A stretch of DNA of 64,000 bases from Riptortus pedestris (Eukaryota > Arthropoda > Insecta > Hemiptera > Alydidae): positions 68,469,501-68,533,500 of the forward strand of contig CM032233.1 in assembly GCA_019009955.1 (NCBI GenBank), read 5' to 3'. Numbering within the stretch: the first letter of the stretch is position 1; each line of letters opens with the position of its first letter. Of this stretch, positions 1 through 37,957 are shown one piece after another. The position numbers were made by a program, and so were the translations under genes. The notes under the pieces are model-generated. The model had not been told where the DNA came from and made no database searches. It worked only from the letters and a program-made list of their open reading frames with translations.

Positions 1-523
1 AAGTTTGTAATGTTACACAATTGTCCTATTCATTCAAAACATGTATCACAGCTTTTGCTAGATATTTAGAGTAGTGTTAAGAAATAACAGATTAAGAATA
101 CAAATAACATAAGTCTTCTTGAAACCTGGTAATTAATTCTAGTATCAAATATAAACTAAATATTATTAAGAATGATTGAATTATTTGTGAATAATTCACA
201 AATTCGTTTTTCACAACTGATGAAATAAGCAGTTGAAATCATCAAGTATTTCTCATCCTGTGCTAAAAAATTAAGTTTTTATTTGAAATTTGAATTTAAC
301 TCCAAAATGACAAACTCTCAACCCCTCATAGCATAATTTTTATTTAATTTTCCTCATTTATTGATATCTATTTTTAACACTATCTGAGAAAAATAATATT
401 GTAGTAGATCAGAAGTTGATTAAAGATTACCACTAGCTAAGCATGCCTTATTAAAAAAAAAAAAAAAAAAAATTAGTAGTTTAACTAAGAAGAAAATAAG
501 TATGGATACTACATAACAATGTT
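1..523. other. AT-rich sequence, no gene seen
   Basis: No coding similarity or structured repeat was recognised apart from a poly(A) run near 452-471. If ABHD18 continues to the left of the window, this stretch lies in one of its 3' introns. Confidence 0.5.
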
Positions 524-748
524 TTGAATGCAATTTGTTTGAGTGTAATTTTTTATGGGAGCAGAAGTAGGATTTTTCACAAAATAGAATATGATCGATT
601 AGAAACAGTAGAAAGTGGTTTTGGTGCAGAATTCTCAAAACTAGTTGGACTCAAAAGAGAAATCAAATGTAAAAGTTCTAAAAATGAGTTAAGTAAAAGT
701 ATTCTCAAGCTCACCAAGAAAAGAAGAGTGAAGTATATTGGAATTTAA
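524..748 (+). pseudogene. Possible LINE reverse transcriptase C-terminal remnant
   Basis: The 74-codon frame reads VIFYGSRS, then a charged block (DRLETVESGF), then KLVGLKREIKCK and KKRRVKYIGI. This resembles the tail of non-LTR retrotransposon polymerases, where an LYGSE-like motif is followed by 'LE..E...LR.ILG...' and 'KRRLKWFGH'. No catalytic motifs are present and both flanks are noncoding, so at best it is a short degenerate fragment. The match is by eye only and could be chance. Confidence 0.3.
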
Positions 749-2116
749 GACACAGCAGTAGTATTAAAAAAAATAAAAAAAGATAGGTAAGATTATTTGG
801 CTTAGGGGAAGAAAATGGCCCATGAAGTCAATTTCCAAAGGCATCAAACATTTCATGGATTTTAATGGATACAGTAATATGAAGAGTACCCTCTTACAAT
901 TCAATTTTGCCTGTTGCTCATGTAATTCATATTTCACTCCATTTAAGATTTTCTTTCTTACCATTTAATGAGTTAAAACTTAGCTGTTACTATAAATTTT
1001 AATTGTTACATAATGCCAATTAAATTGAACAATGATTATTTTTTTGATTATTTTTTTTTATCTATTGAAGTTGTTACAATAACAGCTTAATTAAAACTTT
1101 TATACCTTCTGTAAAAATTGACAATGTTTATTATTTTCAAATATACTTATGGTGCAATGAATTAATTCATTGCACATACCATGTACGTTATAGTCTTAAG
1201 CAGCCTAAATTAGCTAAAGTTTACTCATTCACCCAAAACATCCAGGGTAAATGTGTGCCAAAGAGCTTGTATAAAACATTATTAAAAAGGAAAAAAGAGG
1301 GGGAAAGGAATTTGTAAGCAAACATTTTGTTACCGGGTGTTTAATGTGAAATATATGAGAAAGTCATCCATGAATACCTAGACCCCCACTTTATTAAATT
1401 AATTTAATAGTAACAGAGTTAAGTTATGTTGAGACATAATTCAATATTTTCAAGTCTAGTAAGACAAAAAGACAGGATTAAGCAGTGTAACATGACAATA
1501 GATGCTACAGAACTTTATAACATTTAAAGGGAAAACATCTCCTTGAGATTTGGAAACAAGTAAAAAACATTCAACAATTATTAAAGTAATAGTTTATTTC
1601 AATTATTATTATTATTACTTTATAAGCTGGAGTAGGAGGGACGGCATACAATATAACAGTTACAGTTCAAATTTCACAAGCTTATCAATAAATTTTCTTA
1701 AGCTGTGAAATAAATGGGCTTTGTTCCTGGGATTTATTCATTCCCTACTCAATGAGGAGTGAGGTTGGACTCAAATAATAAGTACAAACTTTGGTTGAAA
1801 ATACCATAAACATGTAAAGAACAAAAATAATATGACCAATTGCCCTTCTACCAAGTCATGTGGTAAGCTTTTCTAGGATTGCTGGACCAAAGTATGATAC
1901 AAAATAACAGTATCATAATTTAGAAATAAAATTATTCTCAAAATTTAGGAAATATATAGTTATAAAATGACAAGGTTTTCTATTTTTATTAAACACATAT
2001 TTTTCGTTTTTAATTAGGAGTTGAATTATTAAATAATTTGAATAATGCGTTACTAAATTCAAAATTAAAATTACATTAAAGAAATAATAAAATGAAACTA
2101 AAATCTCAATATTAAC
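749..2116. other. Noncoding AT-rich stretch
   Basis: No open frame with recognisable similarity was found on either strand. It ends at the TA dinucleotide (2117-2118) that marks insertion of the Tc1 element. Confidence 0.5.
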
Positions 2117-2118
2117 TA

Positions 2119-2147
2119 CACTGATGGACAAAATTAACGCACCACTA
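2119..2147 (+). repeat. Tc1 left terminal inverted repeat
   Basis: The left arm starts CACTGATGGACAAAATT and pairs with the reverse complement of about 3607-3635, apart from one A/G difference at the sixth base. Confidence 0.9.
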
Positions 2148-2389
2148 CAATATTTGAAGTTATAATGAAACTGGTTGTGTCCAGCTTCTGTGTTCTTTAT
2201 CTATTGGTATATAGGGGATTACAGAGTGAATATACACCATAAATAATGCTTTGTTTACTCTTGAGGATTATTTTAATCCTGATTTCTACAGACAGTAGGT
2301 TTAGACTGATAATATCTTCCCTTCATAAACTTGTTCTCGTTAGTTCTTTCTCAACAACCTAGGTTCCTACTCACTTTTTTCCCCTCTTA

Positions 2390-3420
2390 ATGGCCGGAGT
2401 AAGTCATTTAAGTGAGTTTGACTGTGTTAGGGCAGTGACATTGATAGAGGAAGGATACAGCCAGCGTGAAGTTGCAAGAAGGCTGGGAGTTCATCATACA
2501 ACAATCGGAAGAGCTCTAAAGCGTTTTAGAGAAACTGGACAACATGCTAGAAGAGAAGGCCAGGGTCGGCCTAGGTGCACAGAAGCAATAGACGATAGGT
2601 ACATCAGGCTACAGGCTCTGCGAAACCGCAGTATTACTGGAAATGAAATTGGAAATCTCATTAGGCAAACCCGAAATTTGACAATCTCCAGCAGGACTGT
2701 TAGGAGAAGGCTCAATGAAGGTAACCTGAGGGCTCGACATCCTGCCTGTGTCCCTCTGCTTACCACAGCTCACAAAATGGCCAGACTTCGTTTCGCTCAA
2801 GACCATGTGAATTGGACTTCGGAAGATTGGAAGAGAGTTCTCTTCTCAGATGAAGTGAGAGTAGGTCTCAAATCTTCAGATGGTCGTGTATACACATGGA
2901 GACGCCCAGGAGAAAGGTACGCCCCATGCTGCATGGCTCCCCAGGTGGCATTTCGTGGTGGCTCACTTATGTTCTGGGGAGGCATTTCGTTCGATGCGTG
3001 TACAGAGTTGGTTGTGGTGCGAGGAAGGTCACTGGCGTCACAGAGGTACTTGTACGACATAATTGAAGAGCAAGTTGTGCCATTTGCACCGTACATTGGA
3101 GAGGGATTCCTGTTTATGGACGACAATGCCAGACCACACAGATCACAAATGTGGATGATTCCCTGAGAGAGGTTGGGATTGAGCGCATGGTGTGGCCACC
3201 GCGGAGTCCTGACTTAAACCCGATCGAACATGTCTGGGACCACCTTAAGAAACGGGTACGAAGTCTGAATCCGAGTCCTAGCACCCTTGCGGAACTGGAA
3301 ACAGCTGTTCTCGAAGAATGGGACAACATTCCTCAGGAGTTGATAGTGACTCTTTTTAAATCAATGGAAAGGCGTTTAAGGGATGTTATTCGTGCCAGGG
3401 GTGGCAATACCCGTTATTGA
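2390..3420 (+). pseudogene. Tc1 transposase, one frameshift
   Basis: This DDE transposase cuts and pastes the surrounding element by binding its terminal repeats. Residues about 1-60 form a paired-type helix-turn-helix (EEGYSQREVARRLGVHHTTI), and a second DNA-binding unit follows to about residue 115. The catalytic acidic residues are in LFSDEV, in FMDDNARPH, and in the E of PRSPDLNPIEHVWD. The last two lie 34 residues apart, giving the Tc1 DD34E signature. The frame opened at 2390 hits a stop at 3164-3166. The remainder continues in another frame (3151-3420), and a one-base deletion near 3149-3153 explains the break. Only this lesion was seen, so the protein is inactive but recently so. Confidence 0.93.
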
Positions 3421-3606
3421 CTTTAAAAAAAAGTGAGTTTTAATTTTCATTTTTGGAAGAATATTTTTCTTTTTTCTTTTCTTTTAAAATGTGTACCATA
3501 TTTTCTGAATGTAAAATAAAATTTTGTTTTTAAATGACTAATTTTATCTATATAAATTTTTTTTAGTGTTAAAATTAAAATATAGTGGGTACCTTTGAAG
3601 AAATGT

Positions 3607-3635
3607 AGGTGGTGCGTTAATTTTGTCCACCAGTG
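3607..3635 (-). repeat. Tc1 right terminal inverted repeat
   Basis: This is the mirror of the left arm; its reverse complement begins CACTGGTGGACAAAATT. It is followed by the duplicated TA at 3636-3637. Confidence 0.9.
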
Positions 3636-3637
3636 TA

Positions 3638-5691
3638 TGTACATCTAGCTTAAAAAAACTAAAAAAAAACAAACAAAAAAAAACTGAAATTTGGGGCAAT
3701 CCAATTATAATTTCATTTCATCGATTAAATTTAGATGAACTAAACATGTCGTTTTCAGAACCACCAAACAACATGATGAAAAATGTTCTTCATAAACTAA
3801 TAATTACAGGAAATTTCACTTTTCAATTTTCCTTCCAGAATTAAATCAAGTAACTGAAAATATCTAATAGACATATTTTTACAGAAAAAGTTTATTTTTA
3901 AGCTCCAAAGATTTTTACATGCATGATAAGTTAATCCATGTTATGTAAACTTTAACAAGTATAGCTTCTACATGGAAAATAAATTTCAAAACATAATAAT
4001 AATACACAGAACTAATTATGGAGTTAAATGGAAAAAAGTTCATTTCTAATCGCTTTAGAAAAATGAACTTATAAATAAATTAGGGGAAAAAATAAAACAG
4101 TTAAGGATTGTCTTTTATGTTTATCCCATTATATACATAAGCAACAACTTTATAAAAACTATTGAAAGATAATCACTTAATACCTTGCATAAATAGAATT
4201 CATTCATTAATTAATTTTCATAGAAATTAGCTAGTGAAACTTTGAGAGTCATAACATAAAAATTAGAAATCAGGATGACGGTGATATTTTATATTAAATG
4301 ATATTCAATAAAATTGGATGGAAGGAATTTGTAATTTGTTAGGCATTATTGTTAAGCCGGGATGTAAGGTGGTTCATTAAACGTAAAGGGGTGTAAAACA
4401 CATCCAGAAAATGCTTTTATAAAACATAAGATATGTTTCGCACCTTACACCATGACTTATTTCAAGGGCACAACTTGAATGTAGCATGCAGGATGTCAAC
4501 AAGGTTGTCGGGGCATCAACAAGGTTGTTGATAGGAAACTTCATAACTCCTTATCAGTATTTTATGAGTACACTCATAATTCTTAGCCCAACAGCAGACA
4601 AAAACTACAAGAAATTATGAATTAATACATAAAAAGCTTAAATTCACATGGATGTTTTAAAATGACAAAGCAGGAAAAAAAAAAGAAAAAAAAAAAAAAC
4701 CAAAAACTAGTAAACATACTAGTCTATACATAGTTAATTATATTCAAGAAAAATTGTTAATTAGAAATCATAAACAATAACAAATTTAATACATAATGAT
4801 TTATAGATCGATCAGCTACGAGAAACATTTAAAAATAAGGTTAAAGAAACTATTCTAGTGAAAAACAAAAAAAAAAAAATAATTAAACTACACACCTTTA
4901 AGTGTTATGTTTATGTCAGTGAATTAATAAACTAATACTTATCAAATGGGAGGTTAGTTCTTCCAGAGTATAATAGTGTTGTCAAACTTATATAGATAGC
5001 CTTGATATATTCTATAGTCTGAAAGAGATGGTTCTAGACTGGGACACTGAATCTAGAAGCTACAATTTGGCAACGTATAGAGAAAATGTTTTCTACAAGA
5101 GGTCAGATGTGAACAACCATGATAGCTTACATTAATTTAGAAAGTATATTTTATTTATGATAAAATTAAATTGTGATTTAATATGACAATGAAACCATGA
5201 TGCTGGCTATCAACCTCATAATGTAATTAGGAAATATAACTACTCTCTTAAAGAATAATAACCATGTATTGCCTGCCAAAACAAATATAATAATATAACT
5301 GCTCTGCTGGTGCCCGGAATCACTTCATAAGTAGCCCATCAAATTGTGTTGAATAATACATTGTTGATCCATGTAAGCATGTTCAACTTATATATTTTCA
5401 AAAGCAATGAGCATAATTAGTTCTTCTTCCAGAATACTTTAAAGATTTTCAATGATAGTTTAAACACATAATTATTACTTACAAATATGAAAATAGAACA
5501 ATATAAACTAAACATAAAATAAGAATGTATCTGCACAAATTAAGAAGTATTAATTTATACTTAACAGTATCAATTATACTCATTAACAGTTTTAAGCAAC
5601 ATAATTTATAAATTGAATGGCATTTGTAATAAATCAGAAATCATGAAGAAGCTAAAAATTCAGGTTTTGTGTTAAACTGTTATGCTCTTAC
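3638..5691. other. Noncoding, presumed ABHD18 intron
   Basis: No exon with ABHD18 similarity was found here; the expected C-terminal motif region (MDECTHV-like) is absent. The stretch holds poly(A)-rich tracts near 4675-4700 and 4865-4880 and no recognisable coding sequence. Exon 8 of ABHD18 ends at 5692 with a donor and an incomplete codon, so this is intron running toward exons beyond the left edge. Confidence 0.55.
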
Positions 5692-33212
<27,521 letters not shown>

Positions 33213-33689
33213 AAATAATTTTGTCTATTTGTTTTTTTTTGTCCTTTCTCTTATTCATAGTACTTTGTTAAATTAATTAACAGCCTGACAAGTAAACACA
33301 AACAACAACTGAATTTGTCAATTGTTAAAACTGTGATTTTATGTACATATTTATTATATTTTTGTATTTGCAGTTTTAAAATATATTTGTTTAATTTTTA
33401 TTCTAGTTTTTCATTTTTGGAGCCTAAACCCTATGACAATTTAATTAAAGATTAGTTATTTATATGTACCAATGAAAACTGCCCATCTGTTTGGAAGTCA
33501 AGCCCTTATGACAGATCAGCTAGGCTATTACTTACTACACCTGCTTTCCCAGATCATCAGCAGTAGTTGGATTACCAAAATGTGTAATATACTCATGATC
33601 GCATACTTGGTGTAATTTAGTTCAGTAATTTAGACTTTGCTTCCATGAAATTTTCAATGCTAGGTCTTTTTTACTTTCTTGTATAAAGA

Positions 33690-33935
33690 AAAGGATGTAT
33701 TTCAATCATACAAATTTTTAGTTTTAAGATTTCAGTGAATTATTCATTTGACCCTCCCTGAATCCATTTTGACTAGTTTCTGCATGATGTCTCTACATGC
33801 ATATCTCACATAACTCAAAAACTGCCAGCTTTAATCTCATATTTTGGATTGTTGTAATGTCTAGTTGGGTACCTCTCTTTTTGATCTAAATTGACTAAGG
33901 GGAGAGAGGGGATAGAGGACAGAAAAATAATGAAA
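33690..33935 (+). repeat. Repeat A, left half of interrupted copy
   Basis: CCATTTTGACTAGTTTCTGC, CTCACATAACTCAAAAA, TTGTAATGTCTAGTTGGG and TTGACTAAGGGGAGAG match 55670-55815 in order. The copy breaks off at about 33920-33939, where a 2.9-kb insertion begins, and resumes at about 36840. Confidence 0.75.
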
Positions 33936-33999
33936 TTTATGTTGGTAGATAAAAGAAATGGCTAAGCTTCCACTGTAACAATTTATTAAAACGACAGAG

Positions 34000-34036
34000 T
34001 GCTTTTGATGCAGTGCATCATCATCAGTGCCCTGTT
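34000..34036 (-). ncRNA. Hammerhead-like motif, left arm of foldback
   Basis: On the minus strand: CTGATGA, then a perfect stem II GATGC-ACT-GCATC, then AAAA in place of GAAA, then stem III AG/CT, C at position 17 and stem I GGCA/TGTC with a wobble. The GAAA box has lost its G. Confidence 0.45.
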
Positions 34037-34429
34037 GACACACAAAAAACTATAATTAATTATCTCTATTAAAATATTGTAGATAAAGGGTAAAATAGAT
34101 AACATATAACAATAAAAACTATCTTTCTTAGAACTAAATAACACGTAAACCTGTCATACATCAACAGGCAATTTTTTTATTAAATTAAGTAAGTACAGGT
34201 AGGACATTAAAACTATCTAAAAAAAACTTAACATAGACTTTTTAGACAAAGAAAGACATTCTTTGCTGAACAAAGTAGAAGGAGAAGAGAGAGGAGACTT
34301 ACCGAAAGTCCTGGATGTTGACCTGACGGCCCTCAGAGCTAGATTGGCTCTTCATCCCAGCTAGGTGAGGTAAGAAGGCTAATGGTACGAACTTGAGTGG
34401 GCAAACATCTTCTTTAATATCAGGCATCA

Positions 34430-34649
34430 AGACGACTTACTGGCGCAAGAAGACCCTCAAAATCTATTCCCCAACCCCAAAGATCATGTTTCTGCTATGG
34501 AGAAGTCTGGAGTCTATCAGATATCTTGCCCTTCCTGTGAGGCTACATACGTAGGGCAGAGTGGCAGGAAGATAAAGACGAGGGTCAAAGAGCATTTTAC
34601 TACAATTGCAAGTGAATTGAAAAAGCACCTATTGACGGAAAAAACATGA
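34430..34649 (+). pseudogene. GIY-YIG endonuclease fragment of a Penelope-like element
   Basis: The frame reads NLFPNPKDHVSAMEKSGVYQ, then ISCPSCEATYVGQSGRKIK, then TRVKEHF, and ends at a TGA. GVYQISC with YVGQSGR and the R of TRVKEH is the GIY-YIG nuclease core as it occurs at the C-terminus of Penelope-like polymerases. Sequence upstream (the polymerase) is deleted. It lies between the two inverted arms of the foldback. Confidence 0.8.
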
Positions 34650-35134
34650 CCAGGGTTCTTTACAATTGGAGGTGTTGCATCACCTACCTAAAGGAAGAAA
34701 AATGGACAGGGTTGAGGGTTTAGAGATTAGATTGGATCTTCTAATGTCGAAGAAAAACATTAATATTAAAGAAGACATTTGCCCACTCAGGTTCGTACCA
34801 TTAGCTTTTTTACCTCAGCTATCTGGGATGAAGAGCCAGTCTAGTTCTTAGGGCCGTCAGGTCAACATCCAAGATGTTCAGTAGGTCTTCTCCTTCTCCT
34901 AGAAAAGAATGTCTTTCTTTGTCTAAAAAGTCTATGTTAAGTATTTTAGATAGTTTCAATATCCTACCTGTGCTTACTTAATTTCATATAAAAAATGGCT
35001 GTTAATTCATGAAAGGTTTTATGTGTTATTTAGTTCTAAGAAAGATAGTTTTTATTTTTATATGTTATCTATTTTACCCTCATCTAAAATATTTTAATAG
35101 AGATAATTAATTATTGTTTTTTTGTGTGTCAACA

Positions 35135-35175
35135 GGGCACTGATGATGATGCACTCTATCGAAAGCACTCTGTTG
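35135..35175 (+). ncRNA. Hammerhead-like motif, right arm of foldback
   Basis: CTGATGA (35140-35146), one T, stem II GAT/ATC around a loop, intact GAAA (35161-35164), stem III AG/CT (35164-35169), C at position 17 (35170) and stem I (35136-35139 with 35171-35174, two G-T wobbles). All conserved core bases are present. The nested piggyBac begins six bases further on. Confidence 0.5.
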
Positions 35176-35181
35176 TTTTAA

Positions 35182-36739
35182 CCCATTAACGCCCGTAATT
35201 ATTTTTTTTGAAATTTCTTCATAAAGTTTACAGAGGTTTTTCTTTGGAATCCTTATAGCATATGAAAAATATTTTAAAATTTTTTTCACACGCACACTGG
35301 CGAGAAAGTCTTGATAAAGAGTGATCCCAGAAGGGACCACCGGGCATTTTGACCACCTGTGTTTTTAAGAGAGGAAAGAAACCAAAGAAGTCAAAAATAC
35401 GTTATTATTTATTTAAAAAAAGACAAATTTAATTTTGTTTTAAGACAAAAACAAATTCAAGCCCTGTGAAATGGTTAAAAACACTCCACACACAGCCCTA
35501 CGCCACATTTTTCACACATGTATCTAGATCGCGATTTGCAAGATTCCAAAGCACATCGCCACCGCTTGTTGTCTGGTATCTTCTGAATGAGATGATTCAT
35601 GTTGTCTTATCTCATGTCCACCAAAAATCGAGATTTGATGGGTGCACTGGGTCCAGGACGAACCTTTTGTGTTGAATATCTGGTGAGATAATTGATGGCT
35701 ATTTCTCGCCAAAATTTCAGCTGTGATATTTTTGTATATTGGCGATATATTAGCCAAGAATTTTGTATCATGGCATCTACTATCCAGGTGAACACAACCC
35801 ACCAAAATTTCTTACTTCGGAGTCCAATCCATTTGGTCGGTTCCACCCATTCCTTTATTGTATTTGGCAACTCCCAATGGACGATCGCAGTTTATGTTCT
35901 TCTTTTTTTCCGCTGACCAGCGTTTCACAGATGATAGTGGGTGTACACCGTAGTCGGTTGATCCGAGGGTCAATACTCCATTATCCTTCCACCGTACAAA
36001 GATGATGCCATCATTTTTTTCAATGAAGCTCTGTATTATAAAGGTGTCTGACATCTCCTTGCTCATCGTCCTCATTTCCTGATTCCTCATCAGTGTTTTC
36101 ATTTGGAATGGGGGGCTCAACGTAAACGGAATGGGGCCGCAGATGGCTTGGGATATCCCCTGTCAAAATTTCTAAAGCCTCCTGTAGCGTGAGGCCAGGC
36201 CTGAAAAAATAAATGAATAAATAATAATAGTAATAATAAATAATAATAATTAACTTCATGTAGTAAATAAGTTTTAGTCTCGATAGATATAGCAAACAAA
36301 AATAACGAATTTACTGACTGCACTCATTTAAAAATTACAGGGGGTCATACAGCCCATGGTCCCTTTTGGGATCACTCAACTTTTGTAAAGCCTACAAGGG
36401 CTGTAAATTGTAAAAACCCCATAAAAATTTGATAAATCCATGCTAGCACTATCAGAGAAAAGAAAGCAATTTTGAAAAGGAAGATTATTAATATATATAG
36501 GTACTTACGCCAATAATTGTCGCAGCGAGTCGAGATCCACAGCTCCTTCCATTTTCAGTGAGGTGTGATATTCACTAGACGCGAGAGTAATGAAGACTGA
36601 CCCACCAAGGGTCTGTGGGGGTAACTCAGGAACGTGTTAAGACAGGCTCAGACACGACCGGGACAGGAAGGAGTTACCCAGCTCATTCTGAGTGTATACA
36701 GATTTTGAGTCCCAAGAGGGACCACGGGGCGCTAATGGG
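35182..36739 (-). mobile_element. piggyBac element, internally deleted
   Basis: This 1,558-bp element lies between duplicated TTAA sites (35178-35181 and 36740-36743), the piggyBac target. The ends are inverted: CCCATTAACGCCC on the left and the reverse complement CCCATTAGCGCCCC on the right. It inserted into the right arm of the PLE foldback and is therefore younger than it. It is shorter than autonomous piggyBacs because the central transposase is deleted. Confidence 0.93.
35475..36552 (-). pseudogene. piggyBac transposase, central deletion
   Basis: The minus-strand exon 36552-36509 (MEGAVDLDSLRQLLA) ends in a GTAAGT donor. A second segment starts at 36200 after TTTTTTCAG and reads LTLQEALEILTGDIPS, then YVEPPIPNENTDEESGNEDD, the acidic N-terminus of piggyBac proteins. 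It then jumps to the late region: GIIFVRWKDN, YNKGMGGTDQMD (35812-36120), KFWWVVFTWIVDAMIQNSW (35607-35870) and a C-terminal cysteine motif MCEKCGVGLCVECF ending at TAA 35475. Most of the DDD catalytic core is missing and frames shift, so it is inactive. An intron in the 5' part is notable. Confidence 0.88.
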
Positions 36740-36839
36740 TTAATAAATTGTTACAGTGGAAGCATAGCCATTTCTTTCATCTACCTACATTAGAAGTCAC
36801 TTCCACCTGCCAGAATACTAATTCAGAAAATGAAATTTA

Positions 36840-37035
36840 AATTTCTCCTTTCATATTAGAGATGAAAAAAAAATTGTATAGAACCCTTTTTGTTTATCTT
36901 GAAAAAATCTATAAATTATTTTCTATGACATTTTTTGATATCGTTTTTACTTTCAAATGAAATAATTTTAAATGGAATGCAACTAAACTTTTAGTTTACT
37001 TAATTTAATGAAAGTATAAGGAAGTTGTGTGATGA
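36840..37035 (+). repeat. Repeat A, right half of interrupted copy
   Basis: ATTTCTCCTTTCATATTAGAG, AATCTATAAATTATTTTCTATG and ACTTTCAAATGAAATAATTT, followed by GGAAGTTGTGTGATG, match 55851-56070 in order. It completes the copy that starts at 33690. Confidence 0.75.
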
Positions 37036-37957
37036 GCTAGGCAGCACACCACAGTCTTTTTTCCAAGGCTAGGGAGCTAGAACCTTGTTAAAGTACACTT
37101 ATATTTAAATATTATAAACACAATTTTAGTTTGTTATTGATTTGAAATAACTTTGAAGATAGTCTGGTAGATATTGGAAATAATCGACTATAATAAAAGT
37201 ATTAGTTTTTATTGTTTCTTTTCTACCAGTTATAGTTTTTTATTCTTATAATGTTCTATTTCTGAATTATGTTATAAATAAAGTGTTCTCTTATAGCCTA
37301 ACACAAAATTTGTTCAGTTTGTTGTTCTGAAGATGGATACCAAAAGTGTCCAAAGCAGGCACTGAAATAAAATTTTTTGATGAAGTACCTTCATTAGTTG
37401 ATACCCAACAGTTTTTTAATTCGTTTAGGACAATTCCTTCTGTCTAATTGTGAATTTTATGTGTTTTTCAGTTGAAGCCAAGATAATAATATACCTTGAG
37501 AAGAAGTTGTGTTGATATTACAGCTGTTTGAAAGCGATTTTGAAGTGTTCTGAGCATTACAAAACCTCTTGTTACTCTCCCTTTTATCCAGACCTTCTGT
37601 TATTTCTTGTCTTACTGTAATGACAGTGCTCAGTGCTGTAGTTCAGCTACAATATAGCAAACCCTATTGTAACTACAACTTGTACATTCTTCAAACAACG
37701 ACGCTACTTGGGCATACTGCTCAGGGATTAAAACCCTCATTACATTTTGAATTTGGCTGATACGTTATATTTCATATAAAGGAGGTGATAAACAAAGAGG
37801 CAGAGGTCAATTGAAGTTTACAGAATTACTTCTCTTTGGGGTATTAAAAGTTTTTTTCCAAGTTTTTCTCTATAATTCCTATAACAAAATCAAGAGTTTG
37901 TTTAATAGTGGTATTGTAGAACTATGGTGAAAAAGCTAGAAGTTTAGCAGATAGTTA
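37036..37957. other. Intergenic sequence between repeat A and mariner
   Basis: Mostly unassigned. At 37324-37362 there is CTGAAGA, a six-pair hairpin GGATAC/GTGTCC, then AAAGC, resembling a decayed hammerhead core. Small open frames here show no domains. Confidence 0.4.

Larger units (their letters stand above)
2119..3635 (+). mobile_element. Tc1-family transposon, nearly intact
   Basis: This 1,517-bp element is bounded by TA target duplications (2117-2118 and 3636-3637). The terminal inverted repeats begin CACTG(A/G)TGGACAAAATT and continue through a shared TAACGCACCAC block. At least the outer 28 bp pair with one mismatch. It carries one plus-strand transposase frame broken by a single frameshift. 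Size, TA target and DD34E transposase are those of Tc1 elements. Little decay suggests a fairly recent insertion. Confidence 0.95.
33940..36824. mobile_element. PLE-type foldback insertion with its own nested piggyBac
   Basis: The insertion splits repeat A and is flanked by a probable target duplication, GAAA(A)...TGAAATTTA, at 33921-33939 and 36825-36839. Its arms are inverted: 33941-34419 against 34764-35181 plus 36744-36788. Shared blocks include GGCTA(T/A)GCTTCCACTG, CATCATCATCAGTGCCCTG and ATGTTGACCTGACGGCCCT. The centre (34420-34763) encodes a GIY-YIG fragment. The right arm was later split by the piggyBac at 35182-36739. Inverted terminal repeats around a GIY-YIG segment suggest a deleted Penelope-like element. 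Confidence 0.8.

Noticed and set aside
2494..3329. Minus-strand frames opposite the Tc1 transposase
   Set aside because: Shadows of the plus-strand coding sequence with no independent similarity.
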